Source of the DNA: Rhodococcus spelaei
GTDB taxonomy: Bacteria > Actinomycetota > Actinomycetes > Mycobacteriales > Mycobacteriaceae
Assembly (NCBI RefSeq): GCF_006704125.1
Contig: NZ_VIGH01000001.1
Location: 186,001-250,000, forward strand
Direction: 5' to 3'
Length of the DNA: 64,000 bases
Shown here: positions 9,524-19,132 of the stretch, piece by piece
Position numbering within the stretch: the stretch's first letter is position 1
How the letters are laid out: the number at the start of each line of letters is the position of its first letter
Translations under genes and position numbers: made by a program
The notes under the pieces: generated by a model
Told to the model about the DNA's origin: nothing
The model's database searches: none
What the model saw: the letters and a program-made list of their open reading frames with translations, nothing else

Positions 9524-10753
9524 ATGACGACCGCTGTACCCGCCCCGACCGACCGCCCGCGGATCTTCGAGCCCGCCCGGCTCGGACCGCTGACACTGCG
9601 AAACCGCATCGTCAAGGCCGCCACGTTCGAGGGCGTCATGCCGCGCGGCACCGTGTCCGACGAGCTGATCGAGTTCCACCGGGCGGTGGCCGCGGGCGGC
9701 GCGGCACTGACCACCGTCGCCTACTGCGCGGTGTCCGAGGGCGGCCGCGTGCACCGCGACACCCTGGTGCTGAACGAGGCCAGCCTGCCCGGCCTGACCC
9801 GACTGACCGAGGCCGTGCATGCCGAGGGCGCCCTGGCCGCCGCCCAGATCGGTCACGCCGGACTGGTCGCGAACACCCTGTCCAACAAGCGCGCAACCCT
9901 GGCACCGTCGACCAGGATCAGCGCTCCTGCAATGGGTTTGGTTCGCGGAGCCTCCACCGAGCAGCTGGCCGAGGTCACCGCGGACTTCGAGCGATCGGCG
10001 CGGGTCGCGGTCGAGGCCGGGTTCGACGCGATCGAGGTGCACGTCGGCCACAACTACCTGCTCAGCTCCTTCCTCAGCCCGAACCTGAACAAGCGACGTG
10101 ACGGCTACGGCGGCAGCCTCGCAGCCCGGGCTCGCTTCCCCCGCGAGGTGATCGAGCGGGTCCGCGCCGTCGTCGGCGACAAGGTCGCGGTGACGGCCAA
10201 ACTCAACATGTCCGACGGCGTGCCGAAGGGGCTGTGGCTCGACGAGAGCCTGCAGATCGCGAAGCTGCTCGAGTCCGACGGTCATCTCGACGCCCTGCAG
10301 TTGACCGGCGGCAGCTCGCTGCTCAACGGGATGTACTTCTTCCGCGGCGAGGTTCCGATGGCGGAATTCGTTGCGTCCCAACCGAAACTGGTCGGGCTCG
10401 GCCTCAGGGTGTACGGGCCGCATCTGTTCCCCACGTACCCATTCGAGGAGGCCTTCTTCCTCCCCTTCGCTCGGCAGTTCCGTCAGATCCTGTCGATGCC
10501 GTTGATCCTGCTCGGCGGCATCAATCGGGTCGACACCATCGAGAACGCGCTCGACGAGGGGTTCGAGTTCGTCGCGATGGCACGCGCAATCCTCCGGGAA
10601 CCGGATCTCGTCAACAGGTTTCGGGACGAACAGGCCGTCGAGGGCCACTGCATCCACTGCAACAAGTGCATGCCGACCATCTACAGCGGGACGCGGTGCG
10701 TGGTCCGCGAGGCGATCACGCACCTGCCGCTGCCGAGCGTTCCGGTTCACTAG
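9524..10753 (+). CDS. NADH:flavin oxidoreductase (Old Yellow Enzyme family)
   Basis: A 409-residue FMN-binding TIM-barrel oxidoreductase. Family motifs include ARLGPLTLRNRIVKA near residue 20, the active-site region EVHVGHNYLLSSFLSPNLNKR and the phosphate-binding GYGGS at about 200. A C-terminal cysteine group, CIHCNKC followed by a fourth cysteine eight residues later (about 375–390), resembles the Fe–S site of 2,4-dienoyl-CoA reductase-type members. It would reduce an activated C=C bond or a quinone-like xenobiotic with NAD(P)H; the substrate is unknown. It is flanked by two TetR genes and has the candidate operator 22 bases upstream. Confidence 0.88.
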   Translation: MTTAVPAPTDRPRIFEPARLGPLTLRNRIVKAATFEGVMPRGTVSDELIEFHRAVAAGGAALTTVAYCAVSEGGRVHRDTLVLNEASLPGLTRLTEAVHAEGALAAAQIGHAGLVANTLSNKRATLAPSTRISAPAMGLVRGASTEQLAEVTADFERSARVAVEAGFDAIEVHVGHNYLLSSFLSPNLNKRRDGYGGSLAARARFPREVIERVRAVVGDKVAVTAKLNMSDGVPKGLWLDESLQIAKLLESDGHLDALQLTGGSSLLNGMYFFRGEVPMAEFVASQPKLVGLGLRVYGPHLFPTYPFEEAFFLPFARQFRQILSMPLILLGGINRVDTIENALDEGFEFVAMARAILREPDLVNRFRDEQAVEGHCIHCNKCMPTIYSGTRCVVREAITHLPLPSVPVH

Positions 10754-10898
10754 CAGTCCGGATCCGGAGAAGGCACGGATTGCCACCGCGCCGGTCCCCC
10801 TTGACTACGATGTGCTCGACCGAGGCGACCCCGTGACGGGGTCACCCGACCGCGGTCCGAGCGCAGCGCCCGGACCGCCAGCATCCGGAGGGGGAGCG

Positions 10899-11510
10899 TT
10901 GCCGCGGATCAGCGCACCCACCGTGATCGAACACCGGGCAGCCCAGCAGCGCGCGCTCCTCGACGCCGCCCGGGTACTCCTCGCCGAGGGCACGCCCGAC
11001 ATCCCGGGGTTCGCAGAGGTCGCGGCCAAGGCAGGGCTGGCCCGATCGAGCATGTACCAGTACTTCAAGTCGCGTCAGCACCTCCTCGACGCGCTCATCG
11101 AGGACTCGTTTCCGCGCTGGTCGGAACGGGTGGAGCGGGAGATGATCGCCGCGGGCGCACCCGATCGCCGGGTACTGGCCTACGTCCGGGCGAACCTCGA
11201 CCTGGTCGCCGAGGGCGAGCATGCGATCGCGTCGGCGATCTCCTCCATCGCGCCGCGCGAACGCATCGACGAGACCAGCGCGGCGATGCACCGCCAGTTG
11301 ATCGCACCCCTCACCGCTGCCCTCACCGAGCTCGGTGCGAGCGATCCGGTCGGGACGGGCGAACTTATCAACGCGGTCGTACACGCCGCGACCCGGCAGA
11401 TCGAGGCGGGCGCGGAGGTCGCAGCGGTGCAGGCCGGGGCTGCCGGGCTGATCGAGCCCTATGTGACACTCGCCGCCTCGGCCTCGAAGGCCGGGAACAT
11501 CACCCCTTAG
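10899..11510 (+). CDS. TetR/AcrR family transcriptional regulator
   Basis: A 203-residue regulator from the TTG at 10899. The helix-turn-helix GFAEVAAKAGLARSSMYQYF lies at about residues 36–55. The frame is open back to a GTG at 10812, but that leader is Pro/Gly-rich and unlike TetR proteins, whereas GGAGGGGGAG sits two bases before the TTG. A short perfect hairpin (GACCCCG, loop TGA, CGGGGTC) lies upstream at 10827–10843. It could regulate the neighbouring flavin oxidoreductase or a distant target. The end of the gene carries the SigH-like promoter of trxB. Confidence 0.82.
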   Translation: MPRISAPTVIEHRAAQQRALLDAARVLLAEGTPDIPGFAEVAAKAGLARSSMYQYFKSRQHLLDALIEDSFPRWSERVEREMIAAGAPDRRVLAYVRANLDLVAEGEHAIASAISSIAPRERIDETSAAMHRQLIAPLTAALTELGASDPVGTGELINAVVHAATRQIEAGAEVAAVQAGAAGLIEPYVTLAASASKAGNITP

Positions 11511-11519
11511 TCTGGTGTT
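11493..11519 (+). promoter_or_regulatory. SigH/SigR-type promoter for trxB-trxA
   Basis: GGGAACA at 11493–11499, 17 bases of spacer, then GTT at 11517–11519. This matches the disulphide-stress ECF sigma consensus (GGGAAYA, 16–18 bases, GTT) that drives thioredoxin operons in Mycobacterium and Streptomyces. It lies 35 bases before the trxB start and overlaps the end of the upstream tetR gene. Function is inferred from the match and the downstream genes. Confidence 0.6.
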
Positions 11520-11554
11520 GAGCCAGACAACGTTCACTCACCTGGAAGGCCCGC

Positions 11555-12544
11555 ATGACTACTCCGACCTCGGTTCGCGACCTGATTATCGTCGGCTCCG
11601 GACCCGCCGGGTACACCGCCGGTGTCTACGCCGGCCGCGCGGAACTCCAGCCGCTGCTGTTCGAGGGCACCCAGTTCGGCGGTGCCCTGATGACCACCAC
11701 CGAGGTGGAGAACTTCCCCGGGTTCCGCGAGGGCATCATGGGCCCCGACCTGATGGACGAGATGCGTGAGCAGGCCAAGCGCTTCGGAGCCGACATCCGG
11801 ACCGACGACGTCGACGAGATCGACGTGACCGGCGAGGTCAAGAAGGTCGTCGCCAACGGCGAGACCTACTACGCCCACGCCGTCGTCCTCGCGATGGGTG
11901 CCGCCGCTCGCTACCTCGGCATTCCGGGCGAGGAGACACTGCTCGGCCGCGGTGTCAGCGCCTGCGCCACCTGCGACGGATTCTTCTTCAAGGACCAGGA
12001 CATCGCCGTCGTCGGCGGCGGCGACTCGGCGATGGAGGAGGCCACCTTCCTCACCCGCTTCGCTCGCTCCGTAACCCTCGTGCACCGCCGTGAGGAGTTC
12101 CGGGCCTCGCGAATCATGCTCGAGCGGGCCAAGGCCAACGAGAAGATCCGCATCGTGACCAACGCCGAGCCGATCGAGGTGCTCGGCGAGACCAGCGTCA
12201 CCGGCCTGGTGCTGCGAGACACGGTCACCGGCGAACAGTCGACGCTGCCGGTCACCGGTCTGTTCGTCGCGATCGGCCACGACCCGCGCAGCGAACTGGT
12301 CAAGGGCCAGGTCGACATCGACGACGAGGGCTACGTGCGCGTACAGTCGCCGACCACCCATACCTCGGTGGAGGGTGTTTTCGCGGCCGGCGACCTCGTC
12401 GACCACACCTACCGTCAGGCCATCACCGCGGCAGGCACCGGTGCATCGGCCGCGATCGACGCCGAGCGCTGGCTGGCCGAGCGCGGTGACATCACCGCGA
12501 ACACGGTCGACGCCGCGAGCGAGCCCGTCTCCGTCGAGGCCTGA
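11555..12544 (+). CDS. trxB: Thioredoxin-disulfide reductase
   Basis: A 329-residue flavoprotein that transfers electrons from NADPH through FAD to thioredoxin. It shows the FAD site [13 protein letters not shown] (residues 11–23), the redox-active disulphide C137-A-T-C140, the NADPH site [11 protein letters not shown] at about 150–160 and the second FAD motif VFAAGDL near the C-terminus. Length is normal for the low-molecular-weight TrxR family. trxA follows 64 bases later, so the two probably share a transcript from the SigH-like promoter upstream. Confidence 0.96.
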   Translation: MTTPTSVRDLIIVGSGPAGYTAGVYAGRAELQPLLFEGTQFGGALMTTTEVENFPGFREGIMGPDLMDEMREQAKRFGADIRTDDVDEIDVTGEVKKVVANGETYYAHAVVLAMGAAARYLGIPGEETLLGRGVSACATCDGFFFKDQDIAVVGGGDSAMEEATFLTRFARSVTLVHRREEFRASRIMLERAKANEKIRIVTNAEPIEVLGETSVTGLVLRDTVTGEQSTLPVTGLFVAIGHDPRSELVKGQVDIDDEGYVRVQSPTTHTSVEGVFAAGDLVDHTYRQAITAAGTGASAAIDAERWLAERGDITANTVDAASEPVSVEA

Positions 12545-12608
12545 GCCCGGGTAACCGCGAGGCCCGACACCCGACCATCCCCGTAGTTCCGTCACCAGAG
12601 GAGAACCC

Positions 12609-12932
12609 ATGGCGAACACGATCACCATCACCGACGACTCCTTCAAGCAGGACGTCCTCGACTCCGAGAAGCCCGTGCTCGTCGACTTCTGGGCGACCTG
12701 GTGCGGGCCGTGCAAGATGGTGGCGCCGGTCCTCGAGGAGATCGCCGGCGAGCACAGCGACAAGCTGACCGTCGCCAAGCTCGACATCGACGCCAACCCG
12801 TCGGCTGCGCGTGACTTCCAGGTCATGTCCATCCCGACCATGATCCTGTTCCAGGGCGGCAAGCCCGTGAAGCAGATCGTCGGCGCCAAGGGCAAGGCCG
12901 CCCTGCTCAAGGACCTTTCCGACATCCTGTAA
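12609..12932 (+). CDS. trxA: Thioredoxin
   Basis: A 107-residue thioredoxin with the active site W-C32-G-P-C35 after VLVDFWAT, and the cis-proline region SIPTMILF. It is the cytoplasmic dithiol carrier reduced by the adjacent TrxB. The start is preceded by GAGGAGAACCC, a good ribosome site. The trxB-trxA pair ends in the terminator at 12944. Confidence 0.96.
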   Translation: MANTITITDDSFKQDVLDSEKPVLVDFWATWCGPCKMVAPVLEEIAGEHSDKLTVAKLDIDANPSAARDFQVMSIPTMILFQGGKPVKQIVGAKGKAALLKDLSDIL

Positions 12933-12943
12933 CCGACGTCGCG

Positions 12944-12976
12944 GCCCCCGAGATTGCCAGAATCTCGGGGGCTTCT
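12944..12976 (+). terminator. Rho-independent terminator of trxB-trxA
   Basis: A perfect 12-bp stem: GCCCCCGAGATT (12944–12955), loop GCCAG, AATCTCGGGGGC (12961–12972), followed by TTCT. It lies 12 bases after the trxA stop. Confidence 0.85.
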
Positions 12977-13039
12977 GCGACAATCGATCGACGCGGGCGC
13001 TTCGCCGCGTCGTCAGGACGAAGGAAAGGCCAGCACGAC

Positions 13040-14239
13040 ATGCATCGACTCCGTCACGGCGACCACGGTCCCGCCGTAGCCGAGATTCGAGGCACCCTGT
13101 CGACCCTGGGTTTCCTGCACAACGGTGCTGCCGTCGTCGGCCGCGACCCGGTGAACGGCTCCCAGTGGATCGCGCCCGACGCGGTCTTCGACCACCATCT
13201 CGACAGCGCGGTGCGCGCCTTCCAGCAGCAGCGCGGATTGCTCGTCGACGGTGTGGTCGGGGCCGCGACGTACCGCTCGCTCAAAGAGGCCTCCTACCGC
13301 CTCGGCGCTCGCACCCTCGCCTACCAGCTGTCGGCGCCCCTGTACGGCGACGACGTGGCGACCCTGCAGACCCGCCTTCAGGACCTCGGCTTCTACCCCG
13401 GCCGGGTGGACGGCTACTTCGGGCCGCAGACGCACGAGGGACTCTCGTCCTTCCAGCGCGAGATCGGCATCTCCTCGGACGGCATCTGCGGTCCCGCCAC
13501 CCTGCGGTCGCTGGACCTGCTCGGCACCCGGGTGACCGGCGGCTCGCCGCACGCGATCACCGAGGAGGAGTCGGTCCGGAGGTCCGGCCCGCAGCTCAGC
13601 GGCAAGCGCATCGTGATCGACCCGGACCTCGGTGGCGACGCGACGGGTGCACTGCTCCAGACCCCGAACGGACCCATCTCCGAGGCACAGATCCTGTGGG
13701 ACCTCGCCAGCCGTCTCGAGGGCCGGATGGCCGCGACCGGCATGGAGACCTTCCTCTCGCGCCCGCAGAACGCGAACCCGTCGCCGGCGGAACGCGCGGA
13801 GCGGTCGAACGCCTTCGACGCGGACCTGATGATCTCGCTGCGTTGCGCCACAAGTTCGAGCCCGCACGCCAACGGTGTCGCGAGTTTCCACTTCGGCAAC
13901 TCGCACGGCGCCACCTCCCGCATCGGACAGGTGCTCTCGAGCTTCATCCAGCGCGAAATCGTCGCGCGCGCACCGTTGCAGGACTGCCGGACGCACGGTC
14001 GGACCTGGGATGTGTTGCGACTGACAAATATGCCGACCGTTCAGGTCGACATCGGTTATCTCACAAATGATTCCGACGTCAAGACCCTGATCAATCCGCG
14101 CAACCGCGACATCATCGCCGAGGCCATCCTCATCGCGGTGAAGCGGCTGTACCTGCTCGGCCAGGACGACCAGCCGACCGGCACCTACACGTTCAAGGAA
14201 CTGCTCGCCGAGGAGCTCGCGAAGGCCGACCCGGCCTGA
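13040..14239 (+). CDS. cwlM: CwlM, peptidoglycan-binding pseudo-amidase regulator
   Basis: A 399-residue protein with two N-terminal peptidoglycan-binding (PG_binding_1) domains, about residues 1–75 and 90–160, and a C-terminal amidase_3 fold (about 190–385). There is no signal peptide, so it is cytoplasmic. Both zinc-ligand histidines of catalytic amidase_3 proteins are missing: the DPGHGG motif reads DPDLGG (Leu at about 197), and the SIHAN motif reads SLRCA (Arg at about 268). This fits mycobacterial CwlM, which is phosphorylated by PknB and activates MurA, the first step of peptidoglycan precursor synthesis, rather than cutting the wall. The start is the ATG at 13040, after GAAGGAAAGG. 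Confidence 0.93.
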   Translation: MHRLRHGDHGPAVAEIRGTLSTLGFLHNGAAVVGRDPVNGSQWIAPDAVFDHHLDSAVRAFQQQRGLLVDGVVGAATYRSLKEASYRLGARTLAYQLSAPLYGDDVATLQTRLQDLGFYPGRVDGYFGPQTHEGLSSFQREIGISSDGICGPATLRSLDLLGTRVTGGSPHAITEEESVRRSGPQLSGKRIVIDPDLGGDATGALLQTPNGPISEAQILWDLASRLEGRMAATGMETFLSRPQNANPSPAERAERSNAFDADLMISLRCATSSSPHANGVASFHFGNSHGATSRIGQVLSSFIQREIVARAPLQDCRTHGRTWDVLRLTNMPTVQVDIGYLTNDSDVKTLINPRNRDIIAEAILIAVKRLYLLGQDDQPTGTYTFKELLAEELAKADPA

Positions 14240-14394
14240 CCCCTCCGAGTCCTCCGTACTGCCGACTCGATCCCTACAACCCGACCGACTTCCCGCCCCG
14301 CGGTCCGGCGCGGGTCCGCCGAGTGAACGTGCCGTTCGTCTGATCGGATCGAACGCTTCCGTTCACTCGGTGGGGGAGCGCACGGAACGGCGGA

Positions 14395-15075
14395 TCAGTG
14401 GGCGCCGACGGTGGACTTGTGCTCGATGTCGACGACTGTCAACGAGGCGGCGATCAGCAGCTGCTCGAGGGCCGCCTCCACATCCGCCTTCCATCCGTGG
14501 TCGCGGTCCAGTTCGAGCCGAAGTCTGGGATAACGGCGATGTGCGGCAACGACTTCGAAGCCCATGTCCTCGAGGAAGTCGGCCTCGATCATGCACTCCG
14601 CAGGGCCGCACTCGTGACCTGCCTTGCCCGCGGACTCCTCGTCCTCCGGACCGCGGACGATGCCGAACGCCTCGAGGGCTCGCACACCACGACGCACCAG
14701 ATCGCTCACAACGGCCTGAATCAGGCTGGGGCCCACTCCGTCCAGCCGGGCGGCCGGTTCGAGCCGCATCGTGGTCAGCAGGACCGCGTCCGGGCTTACC
14801 GGTGAGGTGGGGAAGAGCTTGGCGCGTGGCACGTCGCCGGGCGGCGAGTACAGGGCGCAGCCGGCGGGCTTGCCGTTGAGGGTGGCGACCTGGCCGCACG
14901 ACCCCCATTCGAGCATGACCATCGACAGCCATGCTTCCTTCTCGAACTCCGGATCGGAGAACTCCCGGGAGCGGCGAAGGGCGGAGGGGTCCATTTCCCA
15001 GAAGACGCAACGACGGGAGTGGCGGGGAAGTTGGTCGAGACCGTCAAGGGTGAGCGGGTTGATGCGCATCGACAC
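14395..15075 (-). CDS. GNAT-type N-acetyltransferase-like protein (Rv3916c-like)
   Basis: A 226-residue protein in the position of Rv3916c. The central part (VLLTTMRLEP, then ARLDGVGPSLIQAVV) looks like strand 4 and the acetyl-CoA-binding loop of GNAT enzymes. The substrate is unknown. The frame opens upstream to 15144, but that leader lacks a ribosome site. GGAG lies six bases before the GTG at 15075 and twelve before the ATG at 15069 (MRINPL), so either could be used. It is convergent with cwlM, with 155 bases between, and separated from parB by about 230 bases in which I see no gene. Confidence 0.7.
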   Translation of the reverse strand: MSMRINPLTLDGLDQLPRHSRRCVFWEMDPSALRRSREFSDPEFEKEAWLSMVMLEWGSCGQVATLNGKPAGCALYSPPGDVPRAKLFPTSPVSPDAVLLTTMRLEPAARLDGVGPSLIQAVVSDLVRRGVRALEAFGIVRGPEDEESAGKAGHECGPAECMIEADFLEDMGFEVVAAHRRYPRLRLELDRDHGWKADVEAALEQLLIAASLTVVDIEHKSTVGAH

Positions 15076-15308
15076 CGAAGACTCCGCCTCCAAGAGCTCG
15101 CAGTGCGGGCCAGCGCCCGCACATGACACGTTCTGCACCCTCAAGGATAGGCGATACGGTCGGCCCCGGCCCGCGTCGGCCGGTTCATGTCTAGAACTGT
15201 TGCACGACAGTAGATTTCACACAATCCTCGATCCAGGTCCCCCGATCGACCGGCCATATTGTCACAGTGACGGATCTCCCGGGGGTTCCTGGACCTGGAA
15301 TTTCACGC

Positions 15309-16421
15309 CTACTCGGGGCTGTGGTTCTCCATCATGTCGACGATGCGCTGCAGATCGTCCACCGACCCGAATTCCACGACGATCTTGCCCTTGCGCTTGC
15401 CGAGGCTGACGGTCACCCGGGTGTCGAAGGCCCCCGAGAGCCGATCCGCGACGTCCTGCAGCCCGGGCATCTGGATCGGCTTGCGCTTGGCCGGGGGAGT
15501 GGGCAGCGCAGCACCGTCGCGGTTCGCGAGGGTGACGGCCTCCTCGGTCGCCCGAACCGACAGCCCCTCCGCGACGATCCGCGCGGCGAGCAGCTCCTGC
15601 GCATCGGCACCCGCCTCGAGCGACAACAGTGCCCGGGCGTGGCCGGCGGACAGCACCCCGGCTGCGACCCGACGCTGAACCGGAATCGGGAGCTTCAGAA
15701 GCCGGATCATGTTCGTCACGACCGGACGCGACCGCCCGATCCGGGTGGCGAGCTCGTCGTGCGTGACGTTGAACTCCTCGAGCAGCTGCTGGTAAGCCGC
15801 CGCTTCTTCCAACGGATTCAGCTGCACCCGGTGGATGTTCTCGAGGAGGGCGTCGCGGAGCATGGCGCCGTCGTTGGTCTCGCGGACGATGGCCGGGATC
15901 TTCTCGAGTCCCGCGGCCTGGCTCGCCCGCCAACGCCGCTCACCCATCACCAGCTGGTAGCGGTCCGCCGCGATCCGACGGACCACGATCGGCTGCATCA
16001 AGCCGAACTCACGGATCGAGTGCACCAACTCGGCGAGGGCCTCCTCGTCGAAGACCGAGCGCGGCTGCTTCGGATTCGGCTCGATCTGTGCGGCCGGGAT
16101 CTCCCGGTAGCTCGCCCCGACGGGGGAGAGGTCGACCGTGTCGGCGGCCTTCAGCTCGACCGTCGTCGCCGGCGCGGAGTCGACGACCTTGCCGTTGGTC
16201 TTGCTCTCGGCCTTGCTCACCGTCTTGCTCTCGGCCTTGCCGTCGGTCGCAGCCTCGACCGGGGCGTCCTCGACCGCCGTGGGCTTCGTGACGACCGGGG
16301 CCGTCGCGTTGCCGATGATGACGTCGGCGGCGGCACTGCCGAGCCGCGGGCCGGCATCGGGGCCGGTGGGGATGAGCGCCGCCAGGCCGCGACCGAGCCC
16401 GCCCTTGCTTCTCTGACTCAC
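15309..16421 (-). CDS. parB: Chromosome partitioning protein ParB
   Basis: A 370-residue CTP-dependent DNA clamp that loads at parS and spreads to organise the origin. It has a charged N-terminal leader of about 120 residues, the nuclease-like CTP-binding domain with GERRWRA and ENIHR boxes (about residues 160–200), the parS-reading helix-turn-helix ([20 protein letters not shown]) and a C-terminal dimerisation region. The leader contains repeated Lys/Ser/Glu ([14 protein letters not shown]). Its GTG start shares one base with the parA stop, so it is coupled to parA. Nine parS-like sites lie within 4 kb. Confidence 0.96.
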   Translation of the reverse strand: MSQRSKGGLGRGLAALIPTGPDAGPRLGSAAADVIIGNATAPVVTKPTAVEDAPVEAATDGKAESKTVSKAESKTNGKVVDSAPATTVELKAADTVDLSPVGASYREIPAAQIEPNPKQPRSVFDEEALAELVHSIREFGLMQPIVVRRIAADRYQLVMGERRWRASQAAGLEKIPAIVRETNDGAMLRDALLENIHRVQLNPLEEAAAYQQLLEEFNVTHDELATRIGRSRPVVTNMIRLLKLPIPVQRRVAAGVLSAGHARALLSLEAGADAQELLAARIVAEGLSVRATEEAVTLANRDGAALPTPPAKRKPIQMPGLQDVADRLSGAFDTRVTVSLGKRKGKIVVEFGSVDDLQRIVDMMENHSPE

Positions 16422-17425
16422 TAGTTCTCCTGCGCGTTGATCGATGCGGTGCGGGCGGCGAGTTCGCGGCCGGCGTCGAGGTAACTCATGGCGCCGCGTG
16501 AACCCGGGTCGTAATCGAGGACTGTCATGCCGTAGCCGGGCGCCTCGGAGACCTTGACGCTGCGGGGGATGACGGCCTTGAGGACGGCGTCACCGAAGTG
16601 GTTGCGCACCTCCTCGGCGACCTGGTCCGCCAGCTTGGTGCGGCCGTCGTACATGGTCAGCAGCACGGTCGAGACGTGGAGGTCGGGGTTGAGGTGCGAC
16701 TTGACCAGTTCGATGTTGCGGAGCAGCTGCCCGACGCCCTCGAGCGCGTAGTACTCGCACTGGATGGGGATGAGAACCTCGTTGGCCGCGACCAGCGCGT
16801 TGACGGTCAGCAGACCGAGCGACGGAGGGCAGTCGATGAGTATGAAGTCCGCGTCGATCTCGGACAACGCAGTCTCGGACAGCGCGTTCTTGAGCCGGTT
16901 CTCGCGGGCCACCATCGACACCAGCTCGATCTCCGCGCCGGCCAGGTCGATCGTCGCGGGGATGCAGAACAGTCGCTCGCTGTGTGGGCTCTGCTGGATC
17001 GCCTCGTTGGCCGTCGCCTCGCCGATGAGCAGCTCGTAGCTCGACGGGGTCCCGGAGTGGTGGGGGACTCCGAGCGCGGTACTGGCGTTGCCCTGGGGGT
17101 CCAGGTCGACGACGAGCACAGTCAGCCCCTGGACGGCCAGCGCCGACGCCAGGTTCACCGCGGTGGTGGTCTTCCCGACGCCGCCCTTCTGGTTCGCGAT
17201 GGTGAGCATCCGCCTGCGGTCCGGCTTGGGCAACGTCACGCTGGCGGGGTGGAGCACCTGGCTGGCGCGCTGGGCCGCCGCGCCGATCGGCGTCTCCTCC
17301 ACGGAGATGCCCGCGTACGGACTGGGGGAGTGGGGTTCGGTCCTGTTGGTGGAGTTGTCGTTGGTGGATCTCGAGGGGCTGTGTTCCGTTTCACGTGAAA
17401 CAGAGATTTCGGGTCCACCCGACAT
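16421..17425 (-). CDS. parA: Chromosome partitioning ATPase ParA
   Basis: A 334-residue ParA ATPase with a deviant Walker A motif ([10 protein letters not shown]), Walker A' (DLDPQGNAS) and Walker B ([11 protein letters not shown]). It forms nucleoid-bound gradients that pull ParB–parS complexes apart. The frame extends to 17560, but AAGGAG six bases before the ATG at 17425 selects that start and keeps it clear of rsmG. The first 80 residues are a Ser/Thr-rich extension typical of the actinobacterial group. A perfect parS lies inside codons 9–13 and encodes V-S-R-E-T. Confidence 0.95.
   Translation of the reverse strand: MSGGPEISVSRETEHSPSRSTNDNSTNRTEPHSPSPYAGISVEETPIGAAAQRASQVLHPASVTLPKPDRRRMLTIANQKGGVGKTTTAVNLASALAVQGLTVLVVDLDPQGNASTALGVPHHSGTPSSYELLIGEATANEAIQQSPHSERLFCIPATIDLAGAEIELVSMVARENRLKNALSETALSEIDADFILIDCPPSLGLLTVNALVAANEVLIPIQCEYYALEGVGQLLRNIELVKSHLNPDLHVSTVLLTMYDGRTKLADQVAEEVRNHFGDAVLKAVIPRSVKVSEAPGYGMTVLDYDPGSRGAMSYLDAGRELAARTASINAQEN
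17388..17401. promoter_or_regulatory. parS: parS site 1, inside parA
   Basis: GTTTCACGTGAAAC, a perfect 14-bp palindrome identical to the core of the universal ParB site. It lies within the coding sequence of parA. Confidence 0.95.
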
Positions 17426-17486
17426 GTATTGCTCCTTCACTGAACTGACTCGATCACCACGACGGAACCCACCGGCTCGACCATCC

Positions 17487-18158
17487 TCATCGTCGATGGG
17501 ACCGCCGCGGAACACGTTCCGCACGAACCACAATCGTCGGAGTGGGAAGAATGTCGACACCGCATTCGACGATCTCTAGCTTGCCAGCTCCCAGCCGCGT
17601 AAGGGAAGCGCGGTCACGTGAAATCTCCTCCGCCGCGCTGGATCCCTTCATTGCGAGCATCCGCCCGTGCTCGTGCACGAGCGGGATAGACCACCGGGCG
17701 AGCTTCTCCAGCGGCGCGACAGCCCTCGACGTCACCACGTCCGCACCGCCAGCCTCTTTGAGGACGCCGGGTTGCTCCGCCCTGCCCCGCACCACCCGAA
17801 CGTCGAGTCCGACCGACTCGATGAACTCGGCGAGGTAGACCGATCGGCGCAGCAACGGCTCGACGAGGGTGATCCGGAGATCCGGGCGGGCAATCGCGAG
17901 CGGAATGCCGGGCAGACCGGCCCCACTCCCGACGTCGACGACTGACTCACCCTCGGCGATCAGCTCACCGATCACCGCGCAGTTGAGGAGGTGCCGATCC
18001 CAGAGCCGGGGAACTTCGCGCGGACCGATCAATCCCCGCTCCACGCCGTCGGTCGCGAGGGAGTCGCGGTACTTTCTGGCGATGTCGAGCCGGTCCCCGA
18101 AAACGGTTCCGGCGGCCTCGGGCATGTCCTCGGACTCGGTCTGTTCCACGTGAAACAT
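17487..18158 (-). CDS. rsmG: 16S rRNA (guanine-N7) methyltransferase RsmG (GidB)
   Basis: A 223-residue SAM-dependent methyltransferase of 16S rRNA (G527). Family motifs include [17 protein letters not shown], the SAM site [17 protein letters not shown] and [11 protein letters not shown]. Loss of this enzyme gives low-level streptomycin resistance in other bacteria. The ATG at 18158 overlaps parS site 2, so the first residues M-F-H-V-E are read from the parS palindrome. The ATG at 18125 (MPEAAG) aligns with the M. tuberculosis start and is an alternative. The gene is followed by parA in the same direction with a 61-base gap. Confidence 0.94.
   Translation of the reverse strand: MFHVEQTESEDMPEAAGTVFGDRLDIARKYRDSLATDGVERGLIGPREVPRLWDRHLLNCAVIGELIAEGESVVDVGSGAGLPGIPLAIARPDLRITLVEPLLRRSVYLAEFIESVGLDVRVVRGRAEQPGVLKEAGGADVVTSRAVAPLEKLARWSIPLVHEHGRMLAMKGSSAAEEISRDRASLTRLGAGKLEIVECGVDILPTPTIVVRAERVPRRSHRR
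18143..18156. promoter_or_regulatory. parS: parS site 2, at the rsmG start
   Basis: GTTCCACGTGAAAC, one mismatch to the parS core. It overlaps the first codons of rsmG, so ParB binding could affect rsmG-parA-parB expression. Confidence 0.88.
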
Positions 18159-18714
18159 CTTCCCGTGCCGACTCGGGATAGCACAAACCGAAGCGCCGAA
18201 ATCGACTGCGCAATCACCCGACTCGACTTACTCCGAACGCCAACAGTGCCGAGTGAGGGTGGGGAAGGTTCTGGGGACCGTCCCGTGTCCCGGACGGTGA
18301 CCTTCCAACAGTGAGCTCGGCGCGCCGACAACTCTCTGCCTGATGGCCACCCGGTTGCAGCATCGCAAGACCTGCCCAGACTCGGGCTCCCCTGACCGGC
18401 CGGCGTTGCGATCCGAGACGGCAGACTGTGTTGGCGAGGACCCACGACTGCACAGCGATCGCGGTCCGTTGGATGGAGCCGCCCGAGCACCGGCGGCACA
18501 CGAGACAAGGCGCTGTCGCTCGGCAAGTTCCGCGCGTTCCGGGGGAGCTGACACTGAGTCCGCTTCGGCAACAACGACAACTCTCGGGGGACATCGGCCG
18601 CGCAGCAGGAGGCGAACCGGAACTGGGAGGCACATCCGGTGCCGTCCGTACCAGTGGAAGCCGCGAACTTGGACTCACTGCCGGTGGCATTGCCGGTGTA
18701 CCCGGACCGCGACT

Positions 18715-18728
18715 GATTCACGTGAAAC
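18715..18728. promoter_or_regulatory. parS: parS site 3
   Basis: GATTCACGTGAAAC, matching the parS core except at the second base. Intergenic. Confidence 0.88.
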
Positions 18729-19132
18729 ATGCGCTCCTCGACAACGCCACCGACGACCACAGGCCCAACTGGCCCGCGCGGGTGGTCCTCTGCTCACCGG
18801 CACGAGCGCCCCCAGAACGGCATCAGGGCACAGAGCGGTAGCGGGCGACCACAGTGACTCACTCTGTCGGGTCCGGTCGCGGGTATGGACCCGGGCCGGC
18901 GCCGACCCTAACCGGGTCGAGCCTCCTGTGTCATTCGGCCCGACGCGGGAGAACATGGTCGGTCGGCGGGGAGGAGCCTCGAGTGGTCCGACGGAAGATT
19001 GGACGAAAGGCACCGGACCGCAATGCCCGGTGGCTCACTGGTGTGTTCGGTGCGAGCACCACCCGCCGCCACGCGAGGCCGCACTCGACCCCATGTCGGT
19101 GGGGGAGGGGAGCAGCGACAAGCTGCCTCGCC

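Noticed and set aside
10827-10843. GACCCCG/CGGGGTC palindrome upstream of the second tetR gene as an operator
   Set aside because: Only 7 bp of pure GC with a three-base loop; chance is high, so it is mentioned only in the gene entry.
17611-17624. Tenth parS-like sequence inside rsmG (CGGTCACGTGAAAT)
   Set aside because: Four mismatches to the 14-bp core; it keeps only the central TCACGTGA and is not counted.
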